A stretch of 6,863 nt of DNA from Bacteroidales bacterium UBA6207 (GCA_002421995.1 DISP01000034.1:1-6863); one strand, 5' to 3'; numbered from the stretch's first letter, positions 1-6,097 are shown. Numbers and translations: made by a program. Notes: generated by a model from the sequence alone, not told the origin.

Positions 1-3000
1 TGCAGAGCGCCCGTTGGTCGCTGCTCAGGAAATAAAGCTGCGGGGCCTGGTCGGAGCCGTTGAGTTTGTCCACATCGGCGGCGTCGAAGGTCGAGAGTCC
101 GTAGTCGCGGAAGCGGACGACCAGCTCGTCGCTCATCCCGTTGGCATAGGCTTTCACACGGATGAGGTCTTTTTCGGTTTCGTCTGCTTTCCAGAAGGCC
201 TGTGTGTTGTGCACACGTACGTTGTTGTCCATCGTCAATACCGGTGCTGCAGCATCCGACTTCACGAAGAAGGCCTGACCTACAGGGATGTATTGTGTGC
301 CGCCGTTCGTCCCAACGCCTGCGCCATAGGCTGCATATTGGTTTGCAACAGGGTCCCAGATCCAGATGGCGTCGAGCAGATTGGTTCTTGTCCAGCCGCC
401 GGCAGCATCCCAGTCAATGGCCGAAGGGTAGGGGTTGGGCACCAATGCAAACTGGCCGGTGGCTGTCATTGGCGTACTGGCGGTGAAAGTGCCGTTGTTG
501 AGCTCACCCGTGAAGTTGTAGGTGGTGGCGGCATCGGGATAATAGATCATATAGCCTTTGTCAACGGGCACGGGAGTGGTGGTGGATGTGCCCATGCTTT
601 GCCATCCGCTCACAGGATCGAAGTAGTAGAGGTATGAACCCGTGAACTGTGCCGAGGTGACAGCTGCATCTAACGGCACCGAAACAAGGTGGTAGTCATA
701 GGCGGTGAGGTTGCTGTTTCCGGTGATGTAGCGCTGTATGGTGGCAGGCACATTGGCTGTGTTGTGCAGGAGTGAGCCGGTGCCGGTGGCATCGCTTTCG
801 ATCACCAGGCCTGAGGTGCCGGCATTGTTGGTGAGGGTGCCGGAGATGGTGAGTTGGCCGGTTTCCTGAATTGTCATTGTTTCAGCAAGCGCAATATCAA
901 GGTTGAGCAATGCGGCAGGAGAAGCAAGGGTTGTTGAATTACCCAGTGTAAATGACCATGAAGGCCAGGTTTGATTCGCATCATTAGTTGTCCAGTTATT
1001 TGGGTTGTTGATTGCAGACCTTAGAAAGCTAATCGTCCCGGATGTTGGTCCGCTATAATAACCATTATCCATATCAGCTAAAAAATCCATTGCAGTGACA
1101 TAATTCTCCAACCCGGTTGGCAAATAACTTGTATTGTTAGACACAGGATCGCTTGTTAACCACAATGTTGTTGAAACTGCCGCAATAAAAACTGAGCCTT
1201 GATATGCATGAATTTGATCACCTGTAGCGGAAAGGCCACTGAGCCTACCTAAGAAAGACCCACCACCTTCAACTGTTGACGTTGTTCCACTACCTGGATC
1301 TGTAACTGTGATAACTGATCCAACTGGTAATCCTTCTGCAGGTGCAGTGTATGTCCCTGTATTTTCATTCGTAAGTAAGGCACTTCCGTCCCATGTATTA
1401 TCGGTAAAAGTGATTGTAGTGTTACCGTTTAATGCTACAAAATTGATAAATGCAAACCTATCCGGTGTATCAGAGGCGAAAGCAAGGAACGCAATATCTC
1501 CGGCCTGCAAAACACTTGGTCCACCGAAAATGCTATGCTCGTTTCCGCTTCCATATGTACTGCCACTGTATGTTGGATTACCTGAAAATGTGAAATCACC
1601 ATTTGCAGTTGTTTCCCCACTTATGGTATTATTTATAGTTGCATCGGATGAAATATTCGCAGTGATAAACAAATATGCTGTCCCAATCGCAAATTGCTGG
1701 TCGAAGCCAGTAAATGAAAGTACTTCGCCAGTTCCTGTACTTGAAGAACTAAGTGAGGCTAATTCAGCATCACCCCCAAAAGAATTGTCTGCGGAATACC
1801 ATAATTTATATCCGGATACCACAATATCAGCAGCTACGTATGTTCCACCGGTTATCCAATCAACTACAGTTAGATTGCTTACATCATTTGCAACATCAAC
1901 CTGAATTCTATACAGAACATTATTTGTTGAGCCTTGTTGAAAATCAGTACTTCCGGGATCGGTTCCGGTGAGCGTGATTTGAGGAGGGGCTTTTGTGTAG
2001 GCAAAGCTTGAACCAATATTAGTTGTTCCATCAGCTAATTGCACTTGCACACTTACACCGTCGTTTGCATCCACAGTGGCAGGAATGGTGATGTCAAAGG
2101 TAGCAACGCCACTTATGTTGGTAACGGAAACCAAACTAACATCTGATGCAGAAACTGTGTAGGCTGTGCCATCGATTGTATAAGATTCATCCGTTGTTGC
2201 GTTTACATCCGTAATTGAAGCATCCCATTTAAAAGTATAGCCAGCAGCAAGATTGTTGTACTGGTCTTTGGCTGTGCAGGTAACTGTGCGGGTAGTTCCT
2301 AAACCTAATGGTGAAGAAATGGTTGCTGTACTGTTGGCAGTGGGGGCTCCGGCATTGATTGTTTGAGTTACAGATGCCGAATTGTATCCGGTAGCTTCAA
2401 TGGTTAGACTTTTATCACCAGAAGTTGTCAACAAACTATTTCCACCTGAAGGTTTCAATTGCAAATTGCCGGCAGAAATATCATAATCGGTGGTTACAGT
2501 AAGGGCGGTTCCTCCGATTTTTACAGCTGTTATCGCAGCACGCCAGGTGGCATCATCAATAAAAGTGATATCAATATTGTTGTCAACATTGTTGTTGGTA
2601 GCATCAGCGGTGAGGGTGGGAGGGGTTGAGGCTGATTCACTACTTGTAACGGATATTTCATCAACCCTCAGTTCAGGTCGCGAACCTCCGTTATTAGCTG
2701 CTGATTCAAAGTATATCCATCTTAAAAATACTGCTGTCTGATTTTCGCAGCCTACAGGTAGAGTTGTTGCCCCAATAATGGATGAATTTCCGGCAGTTGA
2801 AGATGTATATTCAACAGGGCCGGGTACATCGCTATAGCTTCCTGTTGCACCAACTCTATATTGAAGTCGAATTTTCCATTGCCTTGGGGTGGGAGTCCCA
2901 TCACCAGCAACAACGGTTCCACCAGTCCATGTTACTTGGATCGAAGTTCTTCCAGTTGTATTTAAACCGAGTACTGCAGCACCTGTAAATCTATTTGCTG

Positions 3001-3340
3001 CAGTGCCACTTGAACAGTTATTGTATTGTGAACTACTAGTTGTAATAAAACTAAAACCACTATCTCCCAAGCCATTAATTCTGGGTCTTGTTGTTTTATC
3101 ATATGAACAGTCGTAATTTAAATTGCCTTCACCAGTAAAAGCAGTAGTTTGATTTGCAGATACATAATGAAAATACATATTGGAAGGATAAGTGCCTGCT
3201 GTACTTGAAGCTGGCCAACTTGTAAATGAATAGTTGCCAGAAGTTAAATCAAATAGAGAAGGTAAGGTCTGCCCCCAACTCCTCAATCCGCTGCCAAACA
3301 GCAGTATCAGGATGCTTAGAAAAAGTAATTTTTGTTTCAT
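1..3340 (-). CDS. Large secreted multidomain protein, T9SS cargo type (partial, C-terminus off the left edge)
   Basis: One uninterrupted frame of 1113 codons with no stop before the window edge. Residues 1-24 are a signal peptide (MKQKLLFLSILILLF, ending SWGQ). Residues 25-235 are a beta-rich N-terminal domain of a kind common in secreted Bacteroidota proteins. Residues 239-331 resemble the HID/DUF1533 domain (W-R-A-A-I, a GGTALT strand, then DKSLTIEATGY). Residues 332-451 look Ig-like, 452-605 resemble the BNR-associated N-terminal fold, and 611-800 resemble the lamin-tail-like domain (GDIAFLAF, FTDNTWDGS, SATGDQIHAYQGS). Residues 801-1113 carry the hallmarks of T9SS cargo: GQLTISGTLTNNAGTSGLVI, YHLVSVPL (883-890), VPNPYPSAIDWDA (967-979) and YIPVGQAFFVKS (1017-1028). 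The sorting domain itself should lie beyond the edge. No catalytic domain is visible, so adhesion or another cell-surface role is only inferred. The domain names come from memory of the families. The start is supported by the signal peptide and by a promoter candidate upstream. Confidence 0.92.
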   Translation of the reverse strand, partial: MKQKLLFLSILILLFGSGLRSWGQTLPSLFDLTSGNYSFTSWPASSTAGTYPSNMYFHYVSANQTTAFTGEGNLNYDCSYDKTTRPRINGLGDSGFSFITTSSSQYNNCSSGTAANRFTGAAVLGLNTTGRTSIQVTWTGGTVVAGDGTPTPRQWKIRLQYRVGATGSYSDVPGPVEYTSSTAGNSSIIGATTLPVGCENQTAVFLRWIYFESAANNGGSRPELRVDEISVTSSESASTPPTLTADATNNNVDNNIDITFIDDATWRAAITAVKIGGTALTVTTDYDISAGNLQLKPSGGNSLLTTSGDKSLTIEATGYNSASVTQTINAGAPTANSTATISSPLGLGTTRTVTCTAKDQYNNLAAGYTFKWDASITDVNATTDESYTIDGTAYTVSASDVSLVSVTNISGVATFDITIPATVDANDGVSVQVQLADGTTNIGSSFAYTKAPPQITLTGTDPGSTDFQQGSTNNVLYRIQVDVANDVSNLTVVDWITGGTYVAADIVVSGYKLWYSADNSFGGDAELASLSSSSTGTGEVLSFTGFDQQFAIGTAYLFITANISSDATINNTISGETTANGDFTFSGNPTYSGSTYGSGNEHSIFGGPSVLQAGDIAFLAFASDTPDRFAFINFVALNGNTTITFTDNTWDGSALLTNENTGTYTAPAEGLPVGSVITVTDPGSGTTSTVEGGGSFLGRLSGLSATGDQIHAYQGSVFIAAVSTTLWLTSDPVSNNTSYLPTGLENYVTAMDFLADMDNGYYSGPTSGTISFLRSAINNPNNWTTNDANQTWPSWSFTLGNSTTLASPAALLNLDIALAETMTIQETGQLTISGTLTNNAGTSGLVIESDATGTGSLLHNTANVPATIQRYITGNSNLTAYDYHLVSVPLDAAVTSAQFTGSYLYYFDPVSGWQSMGTSTTTPVPVDKGYMIYYPDAATTYNFTGELNNGTFTASTPMTATGQFALVPNPYPSAIDWDAAGGWTRTNLLDAIWIWDPVANQYAAYGAGVGTNGGTQYIPVGQAFFVKSDAAAPVLTMDNNVRVHNTQAFWKADETEKDLIRVKAYANGMSDELVVRFRDYGLSTFDAADVDKLNGSDQAPQLYFLSSDQRALC

Positions 3341-3416
3341 ATTCTGATTTTTAAGATATTATTCCGCATTGCTGCTGAAAGCTTGTATGGACGGTGGAAT
3401 ATGTTTGGTAGCGTAT

Positions 3417-3450
3417 CAAATGTAGTTGGAAGAACGAAGTAATGACCACA
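3417..3450 (-). promoter_or_regulatory. Candidate Bacteroidota-type promoter for the large secreted protein
   Basis: On the minus strand, TACATTTG (3417-3424) matches the TAnnTTTG -7 consensus exactly. A TGTG (3447-3450) lies 22 bases upstream as an imperfect match to the -33 TTTG element. Transcription would start about 70 bases before the ATG at 3340, giving an AT-rich leader. The weak -33 element and slightly long spacing limit confidence. Confidence 0.4.
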
Positions 3451-3484
3451 CAATGCTTTAAAAGAGCAAATTAACTGCTTTTTC

Positions 3485-3527
3485 CTTAATCATATGTTAA
3501 GTTCGGGTAAAATTTCAGCATTTTTTT
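3485..3527. repeat. Diverged AT-rich direct repeat, copy 1
   Basis: Pairs with 3753-3797. Both copies read CTTAAT-n-AT-n-TGTTAAGTT, then GTAAAA, then a run of seven T. Each keeps an internal CTTAA/TTAAG inverted pair around a 7-base loop, although the loop bases differ. Roughly three quarters of positions agree when aligned by eye. Confidence 0.5.
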
Positions 3528-3752
3528 GAAGCTTTATTGCTGAACCTTGACAATAGCCCAAGCTGTCTGTCATCCCGGTCGAAGGAAATGTCTTTTCGAT
3601 GCAGAAGCCTCATGGTTTGCCGGCATTTATTACCGTTGACAATCTGCCGGGAGCAATCAACTTTCGTTATTTCCGGAAGACATATCGCAAATCTAAGCGT
3701 CTGCTGGCATTTGGGTGAGCAGCCTTTCAATCAAGAAATTAATGACAATTTT

Positions 3753-3797
3753 CTTAATGATGTGTTAAGTTGTAGTAAAAAAATAGGGATTTTTTTG
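3753..3797. repeat. Diverged AT-rich direct repeat, copy 2
   Basis: Second copy of the repeat at 3485-3527, in the same orientation and 268 bases further on. The CTTAA/TTAAG stem is kept while the loop differs (TGATGTG here, TCATATG in copy 1). It is followed at once by the heptamer tract at 3799. Confidence 0.5.
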
Positions 3798-3798
3798 G

Positions 3799-3833
3799 GT
3801 GATGGGTAATGCGTGATGGGTAATGCGATGGGT
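3799..3833 (+). repeat. Short tandem repeat of GTGATGG/GTAATGC heptamers
   Basis: Two exact 14-base units GTGATGGGTAATGC (3799-3812 and 3813-3826), followed by a partial unit GATGGGT. The heptamer GTGATGS recurs in the opposite orientation at 4134-4161 and 4746-4759, so this is one member of a small family in the same intergenic region. Confidence 0.75.
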
Positions 3834-3879
3834 TGTGGTTGCCTGATCACAAGTCACCCGTGACCCGTCGCTTTGTTGT

Positions 3880-4148
3880 CATGTACTTTTGTAAGCCCAA
3901 CAGTACCAAAAGGCCTTGCGCGAACGATGCGCCTCCCCGCCCTGAAAAAGCAGGAAGGTCAGTCAGGATTGAAGAAATCTTGCATTTATCTCCGGAGGAG
4001 GCTTTTTGCTTTTTGCTCTTGACTTTTGGTAAATGAAGTCATAGATTCTGACAATTAAAATCTCACGCAAAGCCGCAAGGACGCAAAGAAGAAAAGATTC
4101 TAACATTCTGGGAATGAGCTCATCGAAGCAACCCCATCACCCATCACG
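3880..4148 (+). repeat. Extragenic direct repeat, copy A (pairs with 4523-4760)
   Basis: Aligned by eye, the two copies share long identical stretches. These include the block from ACCAAAAGG through GCGCGAACGATGCGCCTCCC to CCCTGAAAAA, the block GTCAGTCAGGATTGAAGAAA onward through TTGCATTTATCTCC, and the block ATAGATTCTGACAATTAAAA followed by CTCACGCAAAGC. Copy A has about 14 extra bases after GCTTTTTGCT and about 14 before its final ACCCATCACG. The CACGCAAAG...GGACGCAAAG part (4063-4088) resembles a short extragenic sequence I remember from many bacterial genomes. The hairpin at the left end is damaged here by one mismatch (CAACAGTAC instead of CAAAAGTAC). No protein is credible across both copies because the indels break every frame. 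Confidence 0.9.
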
Positions 4149-4161
4149 CATCACGCATCAC
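4134..4161 (-). repeat. Heptamer tract (C/G)CATCAC x4, inverted relative to 3799-3833
   Basis: Four contiguous heptamers: CCATCAC, CCATCAC, GCATCAC, GCATCAC. On the minus strand they read GTGATGC/GTGATGG, the same motif as at 3799. The two tracts therefore bracket repeat copy A in opposite orientations, about 370 bases end to end. A two-unit remnant ends copy B at 4746-4759. Confidence 0.75.
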
Positions 4162-4219
4162 CCGCACCGGGTTGGGAGCGCAGGCCGTGGGATGAACGGG
4201 GAGCGTGCGCCCGGCTTTG

Positions 4220-4239
4220 CCCTGAGCTAAGTCGAAGGG
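4220..4239. repeat. CCCTGAGC..GTCGAAGGG extragenic motif
   Basis: The 20-mer CCCTGAGCTAAGTCGAAGGG closely resembles an imperfect palindrome (CCCTGAGCGAAGTCGAAGGG) that I remember as widespread between genes in several phyla, including Bacteroidota. Only one copy is present in this window, so the repeat status rests on memory. Confidence 0.4.
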
Positions 4240-4272
4240 GTGAATCGGTAAACAGCTGGAAATCTTGCAAGG

Positions 4273-4297
4273 CAGCGCCGCCCTCAAAGCGGCGCTG
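4273..4297. repeat. Perfect GC-rich hairpin, 9-bp stem
   Basis: CAGCGCCGC (4273-4281) and GCGGCGCTG (4289-4297) pair perfectly around a 7-base loop. On the plus strand the stem is followed by TTTGTAAAG, which is too short a T run for a convincing intrinsic terminator. No adjacent gene ends here, so it is more likely part of the repeat cluster. Confidence 0.6.
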
Positions 4298-4299
4298 TT

Positions 4300-4390
4300 T
4301 GTAAAGTACAATGCGGCTCAAATCCTAACCGAAGAAAGATTGCTCTGCCAAACCCAGCCGAAGCAAAGAGGTAAAGCATTGTGCTTTACA
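4300..4390. repeat. 91-bp unit bounded by a 15-bp inverted repeat
   Basis: The left arm TGTAAAGTACAATGC (4300-4314) and right arm GCATTGTGCTTTACA (4376-4390) are inverted copies with 14 of 15 positions matching, around a 61-base interior. Each arm region can also fold alone: TTGTA-AAG-TACAA on the left, and GTAAAGCA-TTG-TGCTTTAC (4371-4389) on the right. It has no coding content. Confidence 0.7.
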
Positions 4391-4459
4391 GGACCTTGCA
4401 TAGATTTCCGCTGTTTGTCGAGAGCGGGGAGATTCCCGTTGTTCATCCCTTGATCTTTG

Positions 4460-4483
4460 GTACTTTCTATCAAGAGAAAGTAC
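4460..4483. repeat. Perfect hairpin GTACTTTCT/AGAAAGTAC
   Basis: A 9-bp perfect stem (4460-4468 and 4475-4483) with loop ATCAAG, preceded by CTTTG. Read on the minus strand, the left end of copy B also has a CTTTTG-GTACTTTTG arrangement. The two hairpins therefore look like relatives placed head to head about 40 bases apart. Confidence 0.65.
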
Positions 4484-4522
4484 GGAAAATGACAAACTTT
4501 TACCTTAAAGAAATGTTCTCGG

Positions 4523-4760
4523 CATGTACTTTTGTCAGCCCAAAAGTACCAAAAGGCCTTGCGCGAACGATGCGCCTCCCCGCCCTGAAAAAACAAGAAA
4601 GTCAGTCAGGATTGAAGAAATCTTGCATTTATCTCCTGAGGAGGCTTTTTGCTCTTGGTAAATGCAGTCATAGATTCTGACAATTAAAATCTCACGCAAA
4701 GCAAGGACGCAAAGAAAAGGAGATTTTATCATTTGGGGATTGAGCTCATCACCCATCACG
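4523..4760 (+). repeat. Extragenic direct repeat, copy B (pairs with 3880-4148)
   Basis: Same orientation as copy A, 643 bases downstream. Copy B is shorter by two gaps and has a few substitutions. Its left end forms a perfect hairpin, GTACTTTTG (4526-4534) with CAAAAGTAC (4541-4549), where copy A has one mismatch. It ends in two CATCAC heptamers (4746-4759). The start and end given are where identity with copy A stops by eye. Confidence 0.9.
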
Positions 4761-4862
4761 AATGAAAGACTGTCTTGTCTTGAAATAGGTTTACACAAAA
4801 AGTCAATAAAAACAGGAATACGACAAATCAGGAAGATTAGCTTTTTTATGGAGCATACTGTC

Positions 4863-4904
4863 GGTCAAGCAGTGTGATTGCTGCATCAAAACTTCAGCAT
4901 GACC
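4863..4904. other. Imperfect stem-loop downstream of the small membrane protein gene
   Basis: GGTCAAGC (4863-4870) and GCATGACC (4897-4904) pair with one mismatch around a 26-base loop. It lies about 20 bases beyond the stop codon of the 79-residue gene. It lacks a T tract on the minus strand, so a terminator role is only a possibility. Confidence 0.25.
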
Positions 4905-4923
4905 AGGCTCTGTGAATACTTGG

Positions 4924-5163
4924 TTAAAGAAAACCATCGCCGGTGTGCCCGTCCTCAGAAGCATCGGTGAGATGGGCTAATCTTCTTTGTTTACGTATTT
5001 TAAGCAGCTTTACGGCAAAGCTGATTGTATAAAGCAGGGCAAGTATCAGCGCCAGAAAGCCAAGCACAACCAGGTAGAGCAGGTCGGTGTCTTTGGCTCC
5101 GCCTGTTCCGGCAAATGCCGGATGAAACAAGCACAGGAGCGCAACGATCAGTAGTTTTTTCAT
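4924..5163 (-). CDS. Small membrane protein of unknown function (79 aa)
   Basis: I do not recognise a family. Residues 1-18 look like a cleavable signal peptide (MKKLLIVALLCLFHPAFA, with an A-F-A cleavage motif). A short polar stretch (GTGGAKDTD, 19-27) follows, then one strongly hydrophobic helix at about 28-50. A basic segment (K52 to R61, including KIRKQRR) and an acidic, Gly-rich hydrophilic tail complete it. The predicted topology is a single-span inner-membrane protein with the short N-terminal part in the periplasm and the tail in the cytoplasm. The N-terminal hydrophobic segment could instead be a second membrane anchor. Signal peptide, helix and positive-inside charges in one short frame, plus a promoter candidate just upstream, argue for a real gene. 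It is separated from the beta-lactamase gene by 117 bases, so it is probably its own unit. Confidence 0.7.
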   Translation of the reverse strand: MKKLLIVALLCLFHPAFAGTGGAKDTDLLYLVVLGFLALILALLYTISFAVKLLKIRKQRRLAHLTDASEDGHTGDGFL

Positions 5164-5198
5164 GAAACAGATTTATTAATATTCTTCGTGCCGGACTG

Positions 5199-5229
5199 TA
5201 AAATTAGCACCTGCGCGAAAAAAAATCAA
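5199..5229 (-). promoter_or_regulatory. Candidate promoter for the 79-residue membrane protein
   Basis: On the minus strand TTG (5227-5229) lies 20 bases before TAATTTTA (5199-5206), which matches TAnnTTTG at all but the last base. Transcription would start about 30 bases before the ATG at 5163. The spacer includes an eight-T run and a CGCGC patch. Confidence 0.4.
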
Positions 5230-5280
5230 GCATTTGCTGCGTTTTTTATCTGTCACTGATCACCAATCCGCCTTCAACAT

Positions 5281-6027
5281 TCATCGGAATTTCTCCACCA
5301 ATTCCACCGTATGGTCCAGCAGTTCAACTCCGCCGGCATCGCCATGGCCGGGCACTACTGTTTTTATGTTCTTATACCTTGCCTTCACCTTCCTGACCGT
5401 TGTGTCCCATTCCTGCATAACAGCCTCAGCCGTATAGCCAAGGTTCTCGGCATCGGCAGATTTGATGAGACAGCCGCCGAAAAGCAGTTTTTTCTCCGGG
5501 ATCCAAACGGTGATGTTGTCAGAGGTGTGGCCGCCGCCATGAAACTGGCATTCAAGCTGCAAACCGTTCATATCAATCACAAGCGAGTCGGTGAAGGCCT
5601 TTGAGGGCACCGGAAGTTTTTCCTGCCGGCATTTTTCAACTGTCAAAACATTCGCTATGGATTCAACGCCAATGCTTTGAAGATATTCCAAACCGCCGAT
5701 GCAATCATCATGTGAATGCCCGGCAACAAAAGCGGTGAGCTTCACCTTGAAGTGCTTTTCAGTAAATTCGACCAACTGCTGTGTCATTTCATTGGTCCAG
5801 GGTGTATCAATCATGATGGCTTCTCCGCCCTTGATCACGATGAGCCCGTTGGCCGGTACCCTGCCAAAACTTTGCGCCTGAAACCACGACAAATGCTGAA
5901 AGATCGAATCTTCAAGTTGAATCAGCGCAATGTCATCGCTCACCGCAAAGGTCTTTTGGGCTTGCACAGCAAAAGTTTGCAGTGCCATGACCACGAAAAC
6001 GAGAACTATCTTAATACTTTTTATCAT
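5281..6027 (-). CDS. Subclass B1 metallo-beta-lactamase, CcrA-like (248 aa)
   Basis: Zinc hydrolase that opens the beta-lactam ring in the periplasm; B1 enzymes typically act on penicillins, cephalosporins and carbapenems. All six metal ligands are present: HSHDD gives His104, His106 and Asp108; GGGHTSDN gives His167; FGGCLIK gives Cys186; VPGHG gives His228. Lys189, three residues after the Cys, matches the substrate-binding Lys224 of the standard BBL numbering. The wording around these sites (DDCIGGLEYL, LPVPSKAFTDSL, FGGCLIKS, VPGHGDAGGVEL) is closest to CcrA of Bacteroides fragilis as I remember it, and the length agrees. One oddity is Tyr198 where B1 enzymes usually have Asn233 (LGY rather than a GN motif). 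I chose the internal ATG at 6027 because a signal peptide starts there (MIKSIKIVLVFVVMAL, cleavage near VQA). The longer start at 6105 adds 26 basic residues in front of it. The upstream DUF1697 gene ends 70 bases away, so cotranscription is likely. Confidence 0.93.
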   Translation of the reverse strand: MIKSIKIVLVFVVMALQTFAVQAQKTFAVSDDIALIQLEDSIFQHLSWFQAQSFGRVPANGLIVIKGGEAIMIDTPWTNEMTQQLVEFTEKHFKVKLTAFVAGHSHDDCIGGLEYLQSIGVESIANVLTVEKCRQEKLPVPSKAFTDSLVIDMNGLQLECQFHGGGHTSDNITVWIPEKKLLFGGCLIKSADAENLGYTAEAVMQEWDTTVRKVKARYKNIKTVVPGHGDAGGVELLDHTVELVEKFR

Positions 6028-6097
6028 ATTGAATACCAATTTAATGCGTTGTGTGCTTATTCTTTTCGGCTTATCGAAGCGCTTGATTTGTTGACGA

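Larger units (their letters stand above)
3341..4923. other. Gene-free, repeat-rich intergenic region of about 1.6 kb
   Basis: No frame here looks like a real protein. The short open frames on both strands overlap one another, run across repeat boundaries, and are rich in Cys, Arg, Leu and Ser without recognisable domains. The region instead contains the direct duplication, heptamer tracts, inverted repeats and hairpins listed separately. The part between the two AT-rich repeats (3528-3752) contains a short inverted pair CCGGCA/TGCCGG (3620-3625 and 3645-3650) and looks like another extragenic repeat, but has only one copy here. The part at 4162-4260 is GC-rich and has no visible gene. The part at 4761-4923 shows only a weak stem-loop downstream of the small membrane protein gene. 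Confidence 0.7.

Noticed and set aside
14..637. 207-codon plus-strand open frame
   Set aside because: It lies antisense to the GC-rich 3' part of the T9SS cargo gene, whose protein matches a known architecture throughout. The plus-strand product has no recognisable domain.
1308..1904. 198-codon plus-strand open frame
   Set aside because: Antisense shadow of the domains at residues 480-678 of the large secreted protein. Low-complexity V/S/P-rich product with no motif.
3515..3809. Overlapping open frames on both strands (3537-3809 plus, 3515-3730 minus)
   Set aside because: They oppose each other, have Cys/Arg/Ser-rich products without domains, and the plus frame runs through a T run into the heptamer repeat. 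They look like translated extragenic repeat.
3833..4036. 67-codon plus-strand frame preceded and followed by GGAGG-like sequences
   Set aside because: It falls inside repeat copy A. The second copy reads in a different frame because of indels, so coding is not conserved between copies.
3799..4161. CRISPR array or other spaced repeat
   Set aside because: The heptamers are contiguous, not separated by unique spacers of constant length, and there is no 25-40 bp repeat unit or cas gene.
4273..4297. Intrinsic terminator
   Set aside because: The stem is strong but the T run after it is only three bases, and no gene on either strand ends nearby.
4318..4798. Several 60-99 codon frames on both strands
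   Set aside because: All overlap repeat copy B or the hairpins next to it and none has a domain. Such frames are often misannotated as hypothetical proteins.
5207..5230. Terminator after the beta-lactamase formed by AGC-AAAT-GCT and the T8 run
   Set aside because: The stem is only three to four base pairs, and the T run is better explained as part of the promoter spacer for the small membrane protein.
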